Positions 50,793 to 58,623 of a DNA stretch of 64,000 bases are shown here, piece after piece. Origin of the DNA: a virus. The notes beneath the pieces are model-generated. The model had not been told where the DNA came from and did no database searches. It was given only the letters and a program-made list of their open reading frames with translations. A program made the position numbers and the translations under genes. The stretch lies in the IMG/VR virus record IMGVR_UViG_3300031857_015401, positions 28,871-92,870 of that record; one strand, 5' to 3'. The first letter of the stretch is position 1; the number at the start of each line of letters is the position of its first letter.

Positions 50793-52223
50793 TTAGTTTT
50801 TATAAATTCTTTTTACAATTATGTTGTTGTCAACTATAAAATACATTCCAGGAAGAGCGTTATCTAAATTTGTTGTTTTACCATTTACATCAATCACAAC
50901 GATATTACCAAAACCTTCAGACAACTCTTTTTGTCCTTTATCCCATCCGTAGTGATTTCCGTTTCCTCCTTGATTTCCACCACCTTGACCAGGGTTAGAA
51001 GAGTCAACTCCGTCCTCATCATTTCCGTGACCATTATTACCGTCATTATTAGATAAGTCAATTAAGTTTTGAACCATTCTTAACGCTTCACCTGAGTTTA
51101 ATCTACCTGATCCTATTTTACCAATATAATTAGGGTTTAATGAGTCAATATTAACTGCGCTTACTCTTAAAATTGAATCTATTTCGTAATTTGTTAAATC
51201 AGGTTTTAGTGATAACATTAAAGCCACAGTTCCTGTAACAAATGGTGCTGCAAATGATGTACCATTTGAATATGTGTACCATTCCGGTGCTGGTGTAACA
51301 GGTACGTTATAACCAGGAGCACAAATATCAACAGATGAATTTGTTTGGTGTCTTGTTGATGGATTACCGATAGTTCTTTCTATATTATCTTGACTACCTA
51401 CACTTGTTACCGCAAATACGTTATTGTAAGCCGCTGGGTAAACTAATGCGTTAGGATTACCACATGTACTTCCGTTTCCTGCTGCAGCAACGATAAATGT
51501 TCCGTTGTTATAGATCTCATCAATTGCTTGTTGTGCATAGATATTATAGTTACATCCTGATGACCAAGATAAGTTAATAACTTTTGCCCCGCCGTATGAT
51601 GCCATTAACATGTCGTTATAATTCATTCTAAATAGGTTAAGTGTTGTATTATAACCTATAGAAGAGATACCAATATAGTTATTTGTGTTTCCTGCAACTA
51701 TTGTTGCCACGGCCGTACCATGTGTTCTTGTTGCTGTGTTTGTGTTGTCATAATAATTAATTTTACCGTTTAGTTCTTCGTGGGTGTTATAGTAATTTTG
51801 GTCAGAAATAGCCACGTTTAGATTGGGATTTCCCGTTGTGTATGACCATGCTGTTTGAGCATTTATTAAATCTAATGCCCAATTATTAGAAAATGTTGTA
51901 TTGTAGTCGTTTGGTAATTCTAATGTTTCATATGTTGGTGCGTATTCAATACCTTTTAAACCGTTTACTTTATGTAATGAAGTATACAAATCAACAACAT
52001 CACAATCACATGTAAATTCATATACATTTTGTAGAGACTCTTGTCTTGAAGATGGAAAGGCTTTTCTATATTGTAAATCAGTTTTTACTGTGGTGGGTAA
52101 TGTTTGTAATTCTAATTTATTAACATCTTCTACTGTTACCCATACACTTCCTTTTTGTGCGAAAGACACTACAGTTAATAAACTAATTAGTAAAGTTGAG
52201 ATTGTTGTTTTTAAGTTCTTCAT
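50793..52223 (-). CDS. secreted subtilisin-like serine protease with a T9SS-like C-terminal tail
   Basis: The 476-residue protein has a signal peptide (MKNLKTTISTLLISLLTVVS, then FAQ), an I9-like propeptide to about 110, and an S8 catalytic domain. The triad is D141 (NVAISDQNY), H168 (RTHGTAVATI) and S323 (SNGTSFAAP), with N250 (AAAGNG) as the oxyanion-hole residue. A Gly/Asn/Asp-rich linker (about 390-425) leads to GNIVVIDVNGKT and NALPGMYFIVDN then IIVKRIYKN, which look like a type A T9SS sorting domain. It would digest proteins outside the cell, perhaps on the cell surface. It has no late-type box. A 8-bp inverted repeat covers its leader. Confidence 0.85.
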   Translation of the reverse strand: MKNLKTTISTLLISLLTVVSFAQKGSVWVTVEDVNKLELQTLPTTVKTDLQYRKAFPSSRQESLQNVYEFTCDCDVVDLYTSLHKVNGLKGIEYAPTYETLELPNDYNTTFSNNWALDLINAQTAWSYTTGNPNLNVAISDQNYYNTHEELNGKINYYDNTNTATRTHGTAVATIVAGNTNNYIGISSIGYNTTLNLFRMNYNDMLMASYGGAKVINLSWSSGCNYNIYAQQAIDEIYNNGTFIVAAAGNGSTCGNPNALVYPAAYNNVFAVTSVGSQDNIERTIGNPSTRHQTNSSVDICAPGYNVPVTPAPEWYTYSNGTSFAAPFVTGTVALMLSLKPDLTNYEIDSILRVSAVNIDSLNPNYIGKIGSGRLNSGEALRMVQNLIDLSNNDGNNGHGNDEDGVDSSNPGQGGGNQGGNGNHYGWDKGQKELSEGFGNIVVIDVNGKTTNLDNALPGMYFIVDNNIIVKRIYKN

Positions 52224-52225
52224 TT

Positions 52226-52267
52226 CTATTGGTTTAATTTGTAATTTATTATTTTCTACACCAATAG
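52226..52267 (-). promoter_or_regulatory. inverted repeat covering the leader of the subtilisin gene
   Basis: On the minus strand CTATTGGT (52267-52260) pairs with ACCAATAG (52233-52226), a perfect 8-bp repeat with a 26-base spacer, ending two bases before the ATG at 52223. As RNA it would place a stem in front of the start codon; as DNA it could be an operator. Confidence 0.4.
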
Positions 52268-52399
52268 ATATGTGAAAGGCCCCGTAAAAGACCTGTTTTT
52301 GATACCCTAAAAAGGTTACTTTACAACTATAACCCTATAAACATCTAAGTAATTTTACCCATATATTTAGTAGTTATTACTTGAATTATATAAAAACAA

Positions 52400-52425
52400 A
52401 AAAGGTCAGATTTCTCTGACCTTTT
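52400..52425 (-). terminator. strong terminator of the capsid gene
   Basis: AAAAGGTCAGA (52400-52410) and TCTGACCTTTT (52415-52425) form a perfect 11-bp stem with a four-base loop. On the minus strand it is followed by a TTTTTTGTTTTT-like tract, 20 bases after the capsid stop. Confidence 0.9.
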
Positions 52426-52444
52426 CCTTATGTTAAGATATTGA

Positions 52445-54232
52445 TTATCTCAATTCTCTCAAGTCGAATGTTCTAACACCATCAACTACGATTCTACCAT
52501 AGAAACGGTTGTTAACCATTTTCTTAGCGTATCTCGTCATTATACCTTTAATAGGTGTAAAGTTGAATGGGTTATACATTGTAGGTGTTAATTGTAGAGG
52601 TACATATGGAGCGTAAACGTATCCTGTATCTAACAATGAAGAACCTTTGTGTCCTAATAAGATTGTGTTAGGTGGGAAGTAAGGATCTCTATACACTTGG
52701 TATCTTCCTGATAATGTACCAACTCTTTCAATACCCATGTTGTATTGATCTTGCTCAGGTGAAGCGTTAGATACGTGGAAGTACTCAAGGTCATCAAAGA
52801 TAGCTGAAATCTCAGAAGAAACAACAATCCAATTGGCACCACCTCTAAGTGTAGACTTGTGGATTTGTGCAGAAACTTGGTTAATTGCGGTAATCAAAGT
52901 TTGATTCCAATCTTTTTGTGTGTATTGAGTTAATGGATTTGCTGCTGTTCCTCTTTTCCATCCATTGTAATCCCATCTTAAAGTCCATGCAGCTCCTTTT
53001 CTAAGGTCTCTCAAGATTTCTCTATCAATTTCAGCAGCTACTTGTTCAGACAATAAAGCCGTTAATTCAGCTTCAGCATCGATGTTATGGAATGCAGAAA
53101 CGTCTTGTGCCAATTCAGGAGACCATTGTGCTCTTAGTTTTCTTTCTGTAACAGATACAGTAACTGACTCAAGGTCAAAAGAAACTTCACCAATTTTATC
53201 TTCAAATTCTAATTCTTGATATACTCTATAAGTTGCGGTGAATTCTGTGTTAACACCTGCATCACCAGCAATAGTAGTAGTTAAACCTGAATAACCATCT
53301 AATGAAGTTGCTCCTATTGAACAAGGTACTTGTAAATCTACTTCTAAGTAAATTTTACCGTCAGCAGAACAAATATTATCATAAGAACCACCGTTTCCAT
53401 CAGTACCAAAAGTTGTTGAAGTTTGTGTACCATATTGAACAATTCCTTTACCGTATTTTTGAGTTACTACTCTAAATAATAGGTTAGAACCAGAAACTCC
53501 TGAAAAAGCAGCGCCCGCACCACTATTAGCAGTCACTGTTAAATCAGAAAGGAATGATTCGTTATCCATTTCTTGACCATCAGGACCAATTAATTTACCT
53601 GCTCCTGCGTTAGAGAATCCTGACATAACAAGTAATACTTTTCTATATTCACCAGCAGTATACCCTGAAGGAATTAATTCACCATTTGACCACACAACTG
53701 TAGTAACAGAAGCGGTAAGTGCTGAATATCTACCTTTTGAATAATCAAAAAGACCTGCGGGATCTAAACCAGGCTCATTTCCTTCATAAAATCTGTCATA
53801 AAGGTTTTTTCCTGAATTATAAGCCGCTTGAGAAGCTGCTTGAGTTGGTCCTCCATCTGCACCAATAGGTGAAAAATGTTCATTACCAGTATTATAACCT
53901 TGAATTTTAGGTACAAAGTAGAACAATTTACCGATTGGTAAGTTCATTGCTTGTACTGATACTAAATCGTTAGCTAATAATTTAGAGAATACTCTTCTAA
54001 CGATAGGGAATACAACTGTTTCAAAAGAACCTGAACTATCAGTTGATGCCGCTTCATTAATTAGGTGAGACGCTTGGTTTTCATATAATTGTGCCATGTT
54101 CTCTTTAACGTGTCCTCTTAGACCGTCTAGGAATCCTAATCTATCCCATTTGTTGATTGTATCTTCTTTGATAACTTTAAGGTGTTTTAACCCAATGTTA
54201 CCAACAAGACCTGATTCTAATAATGCTCCCAT
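52445..54232 (-). CDS. major capsid protein (T4 gp23-like)
   Basis: The 595 residues have the gp23 landmarks: a helical N-terminus, FETVVFPIVRRVFSKLLAND and LVSVQAMNLPIGKLFYFVPK (the P-M/N-L-P-x-G-x-x-F core), and a C-terminus with IKGIMTRYAKKMVNNRFYGR. HLINE at 56-60 followed by AA fits a T4-type prohead protease site, so about 60 residues should be removed on maturation, as T4 removes 65. A TATTTATA box lies 39 bases upstream and a strong terminator follows, so it is its own late unit. Confidence 0.93.
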   Translation of the reverse strand: MGALLESGLVGNIGLKHLKVIKEDTINKWDRLGFLDGLRGHVKENMAQLYENQASHLINEAASTDSSGSFETVVFPIVRRVFSKLLANDLVSVQAMNLPIGKLFYFVPKIQGYNTGNEHFSPIGADGGPTQAASQAAYNSGKNLYDRFYEGNEPGLDPAGLFDYSKGRYSALTASVTTVVWSNGELIPSGYTAGEYRKVLLVMSGFSNAGAGKLIGPDGQEMDNESFLSDLTVTANSGAGAAFSGVSGSNLLFRVVTQKYGKGIVQYGTQTSTTFGTDGNGGSYDNICSADGKIYLEVDLQVPCSIGATSLDGYSGLTTTIAGDAGVNTEFTATYRVYQELEFEDKIGEVSFDLESVTVSVTERKLRAQWSPELAQDVSAFHNIDAEAELTALLSEQVAAEIDREILRDLRKGAAWTLRWDYNGWKRGTAANPLTQYTQKDWNQTLITAINQVSAQIHKSTLRGGANWIVVSSEISAIFDDLEYFHVSNASPEQDQYNMGIERVGTLSGRYQVYRDPYFPPNTILLGHKGSSLLDTGYVYAPYVPLQLTPTMYNPFNFTPIKGIMTRYAKKMVNNRFYGRIVVDGVRTFDLRELR

Positions 54233-54271
54233 TTTTTAATTTTTAATTAGAGTTTATTTTTATTTTATGTA

Positions 54272-54279
54272 TATAAATA
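54272..54279 (-). promoter_or_regulatory. candidate late promoter box TATTTATA (major capsid)
   Basis: Exact match on the minus strand, 39 bases before the capsid ATG. The wider ACTGTATATTTAT segment matches the scaffold leader at 55821-55833 except for one base. Confidence 0.6.
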
Positions 54280-54305
54280 TACAGTAATTTTAAAAAGTTT
54301 ATTTT

Positions 54306-55784
54306 TTATTTAATTTTTGCCATTAAATCTCTCATTCTCAAGAATTGAGGATTTTCATAAGTTTTACTTTCAATCAAATTAGTTGCCGATCCAGTCTGTG
54401 GTGTTTTAATAACTTTTCTCTCGATAGATTCCGTAACTATCGGTTGACTTTCTTTTCCTCCTAATTCTTTTTTGATTGATTGATAAAGATTTTTAGATTC
54501 TTTTAAAGTTTCAACTGAGTCAAATCTTCTAAGAATATTAATCTTTTCTTGTTTAGTGGTTGAGTGTTCTGTAAATAGTCTTGTTGAATAAGCCAAATTA
54601 GAATTAAATACTGCAACTTCATTTAGTTTAGTTCTAAAGAAATCTAACGCCTTTTTATATTCTTCATTTTTTTCTTTTAACAATTCTACTTGTTTGTATT
54701 GAGACTCAGATACTTGTCTTGGTGCGGTAACTCTACCTCTTTCGGCTCTTCTTCTATATGTCATAGTTCTTGATGCTTCAGTAGTTTCCGCATCTAAATT
54801 TTCTACACTATCAACTAAACCTTCGTTATTTTCTTCTTCCCATTCGTTGAATTCTTCTTCATCCATTTCGGTTTCAGTAACTCCGTGTTTAATAGAAGGG
54901 TATTTAAATTTAGGCCCTTTACCTGTCATACCTCTACCTCCTGATTTTCTATCTTCTTTAAAACCTTTCATATTAACACCTGATTTAGGCATACCTAATT
55001 TTGGTTTACCCATACCTGTGCCTTTGGCTTTAAAAGACTCTAAAACTGACTCCAAAGTATCTTGGTCTATTTCATAAAAAGTTTGATCTTCTTCATACAT
55101 TGAAGGTTCGATTTCGCTTTCTTCTCCAAATCCACCCACCATAGAATCTTCTTCGTACATTTCAAAAGTTTCTTCTTCTCCAAAAGGATTTTCACCGTCA
55201 ACCTCTAATTCATAGATATTTTCAGTTGGCTCCATATACGAATTATCTTCATTCCACTCACCTTCTTCCATATAATTTTCCATCATGTGTTCAGGATTGT
55301 TTGATTCGTCACCCAATTGTATTAAATACTCAGTATTGTTATTTGGGTCTGATAAATGAATTCCTGTTTCGTCTTTTTTAACAATAACACCATCTTCATC
55401 TCCCATTAATTTAAATACTTTCATCACATCACTCATTGGTGCTTGTGTCATATCTAATGGTGGTAACTCATCTGTTGGTTGATCACCCTCAACTTCAGCA
55501 TCTACTTCAACTTCATCTTCCATTTCTGGTTCTTCCATTTCAGGTTCTTCCATTTCAGGTTCTTCTACATCTTCTACTTCAGTATCAACATCAACTTCTT
55601 GATCTTCTTCTTGTTCACGTAGTTTTCTTTTTTTCGGAACATTTAATGATTCCCTTACTAATTCACTGATTTCTTCCTTCATAGTAGAAGCAAGTATTCC
55701 TTTTGCGTTTTCACTGATAGCATTTTCAACGGACTTTATTTGTAATAAAGCCTCTTCTACTACCGATTTTTCTTTCATACTCAT
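54306..55784 (-). CDS. prohead core scaffold protein (T4 gp22-like)
   Basis: The 492-residue protein is highly acidic and repetitive (the run EPEMEEPEMEEPEME at about 75-90), with helical ends and a low-complexity middle. This fits the internal scaffold that guides head assembly and is then degraded by the prohead protease. The C-terminus (MRDLMAKIK) is basic and helical. The gene order protease - small gene - scaffold - capsid matches T4 genes 21, 22 and 23. A variant box and homology to the capsid leader lie upstream. Confidence 0.8.
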   Translation of the reverse strand: MSMKEKSVVEEALLQIKSVENAISENAKGILASTMKEEISELVRESLNVPKKRKLREQEEDQEVDVDTEVEDVEEPEMEEPEMEEPEMEDEVEVDAEVEGDQPTDELPPLDMTQAPMSDVMKVFKLMGDEDGVIVKKDETGIHLSDPNNNTEYLIQLGDESNNPEHMMENYMEEGEWNEDNSYMEPTENIYELEVDGENPFGEEETFEMYEEDSMVGGFGEESEIEPSMYEEDQTFYEIDQDTLESVLESFKAKGTGMGKPKLGMPKSGVNMKGFKEDRKSGGRGMTGKGPKFKYPSIKHGVTETEMDEEEFNEWEEENNEGLVDSVENLDAETTEASRTMTYRRRAERGRVTAPRQVSESQYKQVELLKEKNEEYKKALDFFRTKLNEVAVFNSNLAYSTRLFTEHSTTKQEKINILRRFDSVETLKESKNLYQSIKKELGGKESQPIVTESIERKVIKTPQTGSATNLIESKTYENPQFLRMRDLMAKIK

Positions 55785-55819
55785 TTTTTTATATAATGTG
55801 TTATGCGTTTATTTTATTA

Positions 55820-55827
55820 AATAAATA
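55820..55827 (-). promoter_or_regulatory. candidate late promoter box, variant TATTTATT (scaffold)
   Basis: One mismatch, 35 bases before the scaffold ATG, inside a leader that matches that of the capsid gene. Confidence 0.45.
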
Positions 55828-55887
55828 TGCAGTTTTTTAAAAAAGTTAGTTTTTTTTATAGTTTAAAAAGAAATAATTAATAAGCAC

Positions 55888-55920
55888 AAAAAAAGGGAAC
55901 ACATATTGTATCCCCTTTTT
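55888..55920 (-). terminator. rho-independent terminator between the protease unit and the scaffold
   Basis: On the minus strand AAAAAGGG is followed by ATACA, a short loop, TGTGTT and CCCTTTTTTT, giving a long stem with small bulges and a T run. It ends the transcript of the gene at 55942. Confidence 0.8.
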
Positions 55921-55941
55921 AATAAAAATTTTACTTAAAAA

Positions 55942-56151
55942 TTATTCAATTACCTCATCAATTTTACTTTCAACGATTGCGGTTATTCTCCAATCCATTG
56001 TGTAAGTTTCATAAACTTTAGTTACTTTAGCTTCTACATCGGTAGGACTATAACCTTTAACCAATTTTTCTTCTTTAAGTTTTTTTACTTTTCCTGTGTT
56101 TTCATCAACCATATCGGTTGTTACTTTTGCTACGAAATATTTTTCATCCAT
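55942..56151 (-). CDS. small protein, DUF4494-like, 69 aa
   Basis: The protein reads KYFVAKVTTDMVDENTGKVK, then EEKLVKGYSPTDVEAKVTKV and DWRITAIVESKIDEVIE. A starting strand with an aromatic, a V/K-G/A-x-S-x-T-x-A/V-E-A/K segment and a final I-T-A-I strand recall DUF4494, a family found in Bacteroidota and their phages. It lies 11 bases after the prohead protease gene. Function unknown. Confidence 0.6.
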   Translation of the reverse strand: MDEKYFVAKVTTDMVDENTGKVKKLKEEKLVKGYSPTDVEAKVTKVYETYTMDWRITAIVESKIDEVIE

Positions 56152-56162
56152 GTCTTATAAAT

Positions 56163-56867
56163 TTATTTATCCAAATAATCGGATAATCTTTTCATTAAGT
56201 CAATAGATTTACCTAAAGGATTTGATTCTACACTTTGGTGTTCAGTTAATTTTTCTTCATACTTTGGTCTATCTTCTTTATTTAAATAAAGGTATGCTCC
56301 CGGCGTAGATGGAGATGAAACAAGGTCAAAACAAATTAATTCAAAATCTTCTTGTACTTCATTTTGTTCTCCTTTTTTAACTAATGAACCAACTCCTCTT
56401 GAAGACACTCCCATAGTAACACCTTGTCTCATCATGTTTGCTGCAACATCTCCTTTAGAAGAAATAATACCTCTTTCATGAAAACCTGGTGAAGTTAATA
56501 ATTTAATTTTACCCATTAACACGTTATCTTCCCACCACACATCAGTTATTAAATGAGCTACTCTATCTAAATCAATAAGTGAAGATTCAGGGTGATTAAG
56601 TTCAGAAATTGACATTCCCCTATTAATCATTTCTTTATATTTTTCGGCTTCTCTTTTTAATATTTTTTCAGGATATATTCTACCATTTCTATTTGGTACC
56701 CCATATTTTTGTAATGTTGCATAAAACACAAAAGGTTTAGAATGATCTAACTGTCCGTAAGATTCTTTTATTACTTGACTGTTTCTATATTCATTTGGGT
56801 TAATAATCCCCGCGTCCCACTCAACTAAAATTCCTTTACCTGTATCATTTGGTCCTAATATTTTCAT
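56163..56867 (-). CDS. prohead protease (T4 gp21-like, family S80)
   Basis: The 234-residue serine protease has H92 in SELNHPESS and S155/S156 in TMGVSSRGVGSL, with D181 in ICFDLVSSPSTPGAYL. This is the herpes-like fold used by T4-type phages to cut the scaffold, capsid and internal proteins after [L/I]-x-E during head maturation. The length matches T4 gp21 (212). A variant box lies 14 bases upstream. It is followed by the DUF4494-like gene and a terminator. Confidence 0.92.
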   Translation of the reverse strand: MKILGPNDTGKGILVEWDAGIINPNEYRNSQVIKESYGQLDHSKPFVFYATLQKYGVPNRNGRIYPEKILKREAEKYKEMINRGMSISELNHPESSLIDLDRVAHLITDVWWEDNVLMGKIKLLTSPGFHERGIISSKGDVAANMMRQGVTMGVSSRGVGSLVKKGEQNEVQEDFELICFDLVSSPSTPGAYLYLNKEDRPKYEEKLTEHQSVESNPLGKSIDLMKRLSDYLDK

Positions 56868-56881
56868 AATATATTTTTTAA

Positions 56882-56889
56882 AATAAATA
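56882..56889 (-). promoter_or_regulatory. candidate late promoter box, variant TATTTATT (prohead protease)
   Basis: One mismatch to the consensus, 14 bases before the protease ATG. Confidence 0.4.
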
Positions 56890-57339
56890 TTAGCTAATCA
56901 CAGTTTCTTTAATTTTTGTTTTACTTAATGTGAAATACTTTGATTTTTTTAAATCATCGTGATATATTGATGATATTATTTTTTTAAGTTTGCTTCTTAA
57001 AATTAATGATTTGAAGTCTAAAGATTTATCGTGAACAAATAATGTTATTTCTAAATTTAAAAAACTTTTTTTATTTTTTTGAATTCCGCTAGTTCTTAAA
57101 TCAAGATCAACAATTTGTTTTTTTTCAAAAGTTGTAAACTCAACAACCTCTAATAATGTGTGTAAAATTTGTCTTTTTAAAATTCCTGTAATCCTATTCC
57201 AATTTTCTTCGTCTGTTATGGGTTCTATCCAAGTTTGTAGTACAACATAAATTGATTTTAATTCTTTTGAGTCGACTGTTCCGTAGTGACATTTTGCATC
57301 ATCAAAAATGTTTAATTTTGATGTCTTTCCTTTTTTCAT
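56890..57339 (-). CDS. hypothetical protein, 149 aa, in the head module
   Basis: Mixed alpha/beta and Lys-rich: YVVLQTWIEPITDEENWNRI, then GILKRQILHTLLEVVEFTTF and a C-terminal half with FLNLEITLFVHDKSLDFKSL. The paired strand-helix-strand layout recalls small head-completion or connector subunits. It sits between protease and portal, where T4 keeps genes for small head proteins. No family is recognised. Confidence 0.5.
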   Translation of the reverse strand: MKKGKTSKLNIFDDAKCHYGTVDSKELKSIYVVLQTWIEPITDEENWNRITGILKRQILHTLLEVVEFTTFEKKQIVDLDLRTSGIQKNKKSFLNLEITLFVHDKSLDFKSLILRSKLKKIISSIYHDDLKKSKYFTLSKTKIKETVIS

Positions 57340-57419
57340 TTTTCATTTCTTACAAGTTTATTGTTTTAACAATTATAATAAAACTTTAAGTACTTGTCAA
57401 AATTTAAAAAATATCCTAA

Positions 57420-57427
57420 TATTTATA
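57420..57427 (+). promoter_or_regulatory. candidate late promoter box TATTTATA (bS21)
   Basis: Exact match on the plus strand, 20 bases before the ATG at 57448. Its location also argues against a longer upstream start for the bS21 gene. Confidence 0.5.
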
Positions 57428-57447
57428 TAATAAAACCAAAAAAATTT

Positions 57448-57636
57448 ATGATAATAGTTCCAGTAAAAAACGAAAAGTCTTTAGAACAAGCATTAAAAAC
57501 TTATAAGTTTAAAATTTATAAAACAAAACAAATTCAAAAATTACAAGAAAGACAAGAGTTTACAAAACCTTCAGTTAAAAAAAGAGCTCAGAAAAAAAAG
57601 GCTCAATATAGACAAAAAAATCAAACTTCTTCTTGA
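57448..57636 (+). CDS. rpsU: ribosomal protein bS21 homologue, 62 aa
   Basis: The protein MIIVPVKNEKSLEQALKTYK..., with KLQERQEFTKPSVKKRAQKK and KAQYRQKNQ at the end, follows the bS21 pattern. It is closest in feel to the Bacteroidota form, which opens L/M-I-I-P-V-K and has Y/F-x-K-P-S-V-x-K-R. bS21 sits on the platform of the small ribosomal subunit near the 3' end of 16S rRNA and affects initiation. I chose the ATG at 57448 because a TTG 54 bases upstream would add residues that bS21 lacks and would span the late-type box. It is the only plus-strand gene in the head module. Confidence 0.85.
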   Translation: MIIVPVKNEKSLEQALKTYKFKIYKTKQIQKLQERQEFTKPSVKKRAQKKKAQYRQKNQTSS

Positions 57637-57875
57637 TCTTTTTTATTATCTATTTTTTTCCCAAATATTAATTCTGTTGAGGTTAAACCTAAAGATCCAA
57701 ACGCCAATAATCCAATAACATCAACTAACGATTCGTCAGGACAAAGTGTTCCTTGTGAAAATACTGAAGCCATCAAACTAACTATTAAACTTATAACACA
57801 AATTATACCTACAAACCTTTTTGATGATAGTGTGGTTGATCCTGAACCTAAAAGAGATTTAAAAAATTTTGTCAT
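57621..57875 (-). CDS. small membrane protein, holin-like, 84 aa
   Basis: Two hydrophobic helices are seen: FVGIICVISLIVSLMASVFS at about 21-40 and LVDVIGLLAFGSLGLTSTEL at about 51-70, with a short loop that contains one Cys. The start is basic (MTKFFKSLLGSGS) and the tail is charged (KKIDNKKDQEEV). Two-helix proteins of this size often are phage holins. No lysis enzyme is seen nearby, so holin is only a possibility. It overlaps the bS21 gene by 16 bases at the 3' ends. Confidence 0.5.
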   Translation of the reverse strand: MTKFFKSLLGSGSTTLSSKRFVGIICVISLIVSLMASVFSQGTLCPDESLVDVIGLLAFGSLGLTSTELIFGKKIDNKKDQEEV

Positions 57876-58603
57876 AAACCTAAACTTAATTTTTTAAGTT
57901 TATAATATTCATAATGATCACATTTAGACTCTTTAATTTTTTCAATTGTTTTTGAAATTGTATTATTTAAATCGCTATCTTTTGATTCATTAATTGAGTT
58001 TTTTAAATTATCTAAAACTATTTTTTTTGTTTTTACAAACTCTTCTTTTAAATCATCCCCATTTAAAGAAAGTATTTCATTTAATTCTTTTTGTTCAGAT
58101 TCATTTAAACTTATTTCTTTTTTTAATGTTTCATTTGCGATTTTTACCATAGAAGATATTGGTAAATTTGTTTCTTGTATTGTTAATTCTGATTTTTTAT
58201 TTTCAGAAATTAATGTTTTTTTAATAGTATTTTTTGATTCTAGTATTGACTCTAAATTTCTTATAGATTTATTATATATTGCATTATCAATATCTCTATA
58301 ATTGTTTTTAGATTCTTTTATATATTTAGAAACCCATGTATCTAACCTATTAATAATATTTTTTGAACTTGAAATTAAAATTTGAGAATATTCTAAAGAC
58401 TCATTTAGGTAATCTTCAGCCAAATCTTTATCCAATCCCTTATTTGTAGATAAGTCGTCATATATGTAGTATAATTCAGAAATATCTTTATTTTCTAAAA
58501 CCATAATTTTAAATTCTTTCATAAAATTTTTAAATTGCGGTTTTTGATAAAGGTTAGTTGATGCCTTTTCTATTTTTGTTTTAATTGTACCAAAAGTATT
58601 CAT
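57872..58603 (-). CDS. helical hypothetical protein, 243 aa
   Basis: Lys/Glu/Ser/Asn-rich and almost wholly alpha-helical: GTIKTKIEKASTNLYQKPQF, then MKEFKIMVLENKDISELYYI and EDYLNESLEYSQILISSSKN. The chain has no signal peptide or membrane segment. It lies between the small membrane protein and the portal gene and has its own TATTTATA box. It could be an internal core protein or an assembly factor; no family is recognised. Confidence 0.5.
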   Translation of the reverse strand: MNTFGTIKTKIEKASTNLYQKPQFKNFMKEFKIMVLENKDISELYYIYDDLSTNKGLDKDLAEDYLNESLEYSQILISSSKNIINRLDTWVSKYIKESKNNYRDIDNAIYNKSIRNLESILESKNTIKKTLISENKKSELTIQETNLPISSMVKIANETLKKEISLNESEQKELNEILSLNGDDLKEEFVKTKKIVLDNLKNSINESKDSDLNNTISKTIEKIKESKCDHYEYYKLKKLSLGL

Positions 58604-58615
58604 ATCTTTTTTAGT

Positions 58616-58623
58616 TATAAATA
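58616..58623 (-). promoter_or_regulatory. candidate late promoter box TATTTATA
   Basis: Exact match on the minus strand, 12 bases before the ATG at 58603; its last base pairs touch the stop of the portal gene. Confidence 0.45.

Noticed and set aside
55436-55669. Hydrophobic plus-strand frame opposite the scaffold gene
   Set aside because: It is the mirror of the acidic repeats in the scaffold, Leu/His-rich and without support from spacing or signals.
57394-57447. Upstream TTG start for the bS21 gene
   Set aside because: It would add 18 residues absent from bS21 proteins and place the late-type box inside the coding region.
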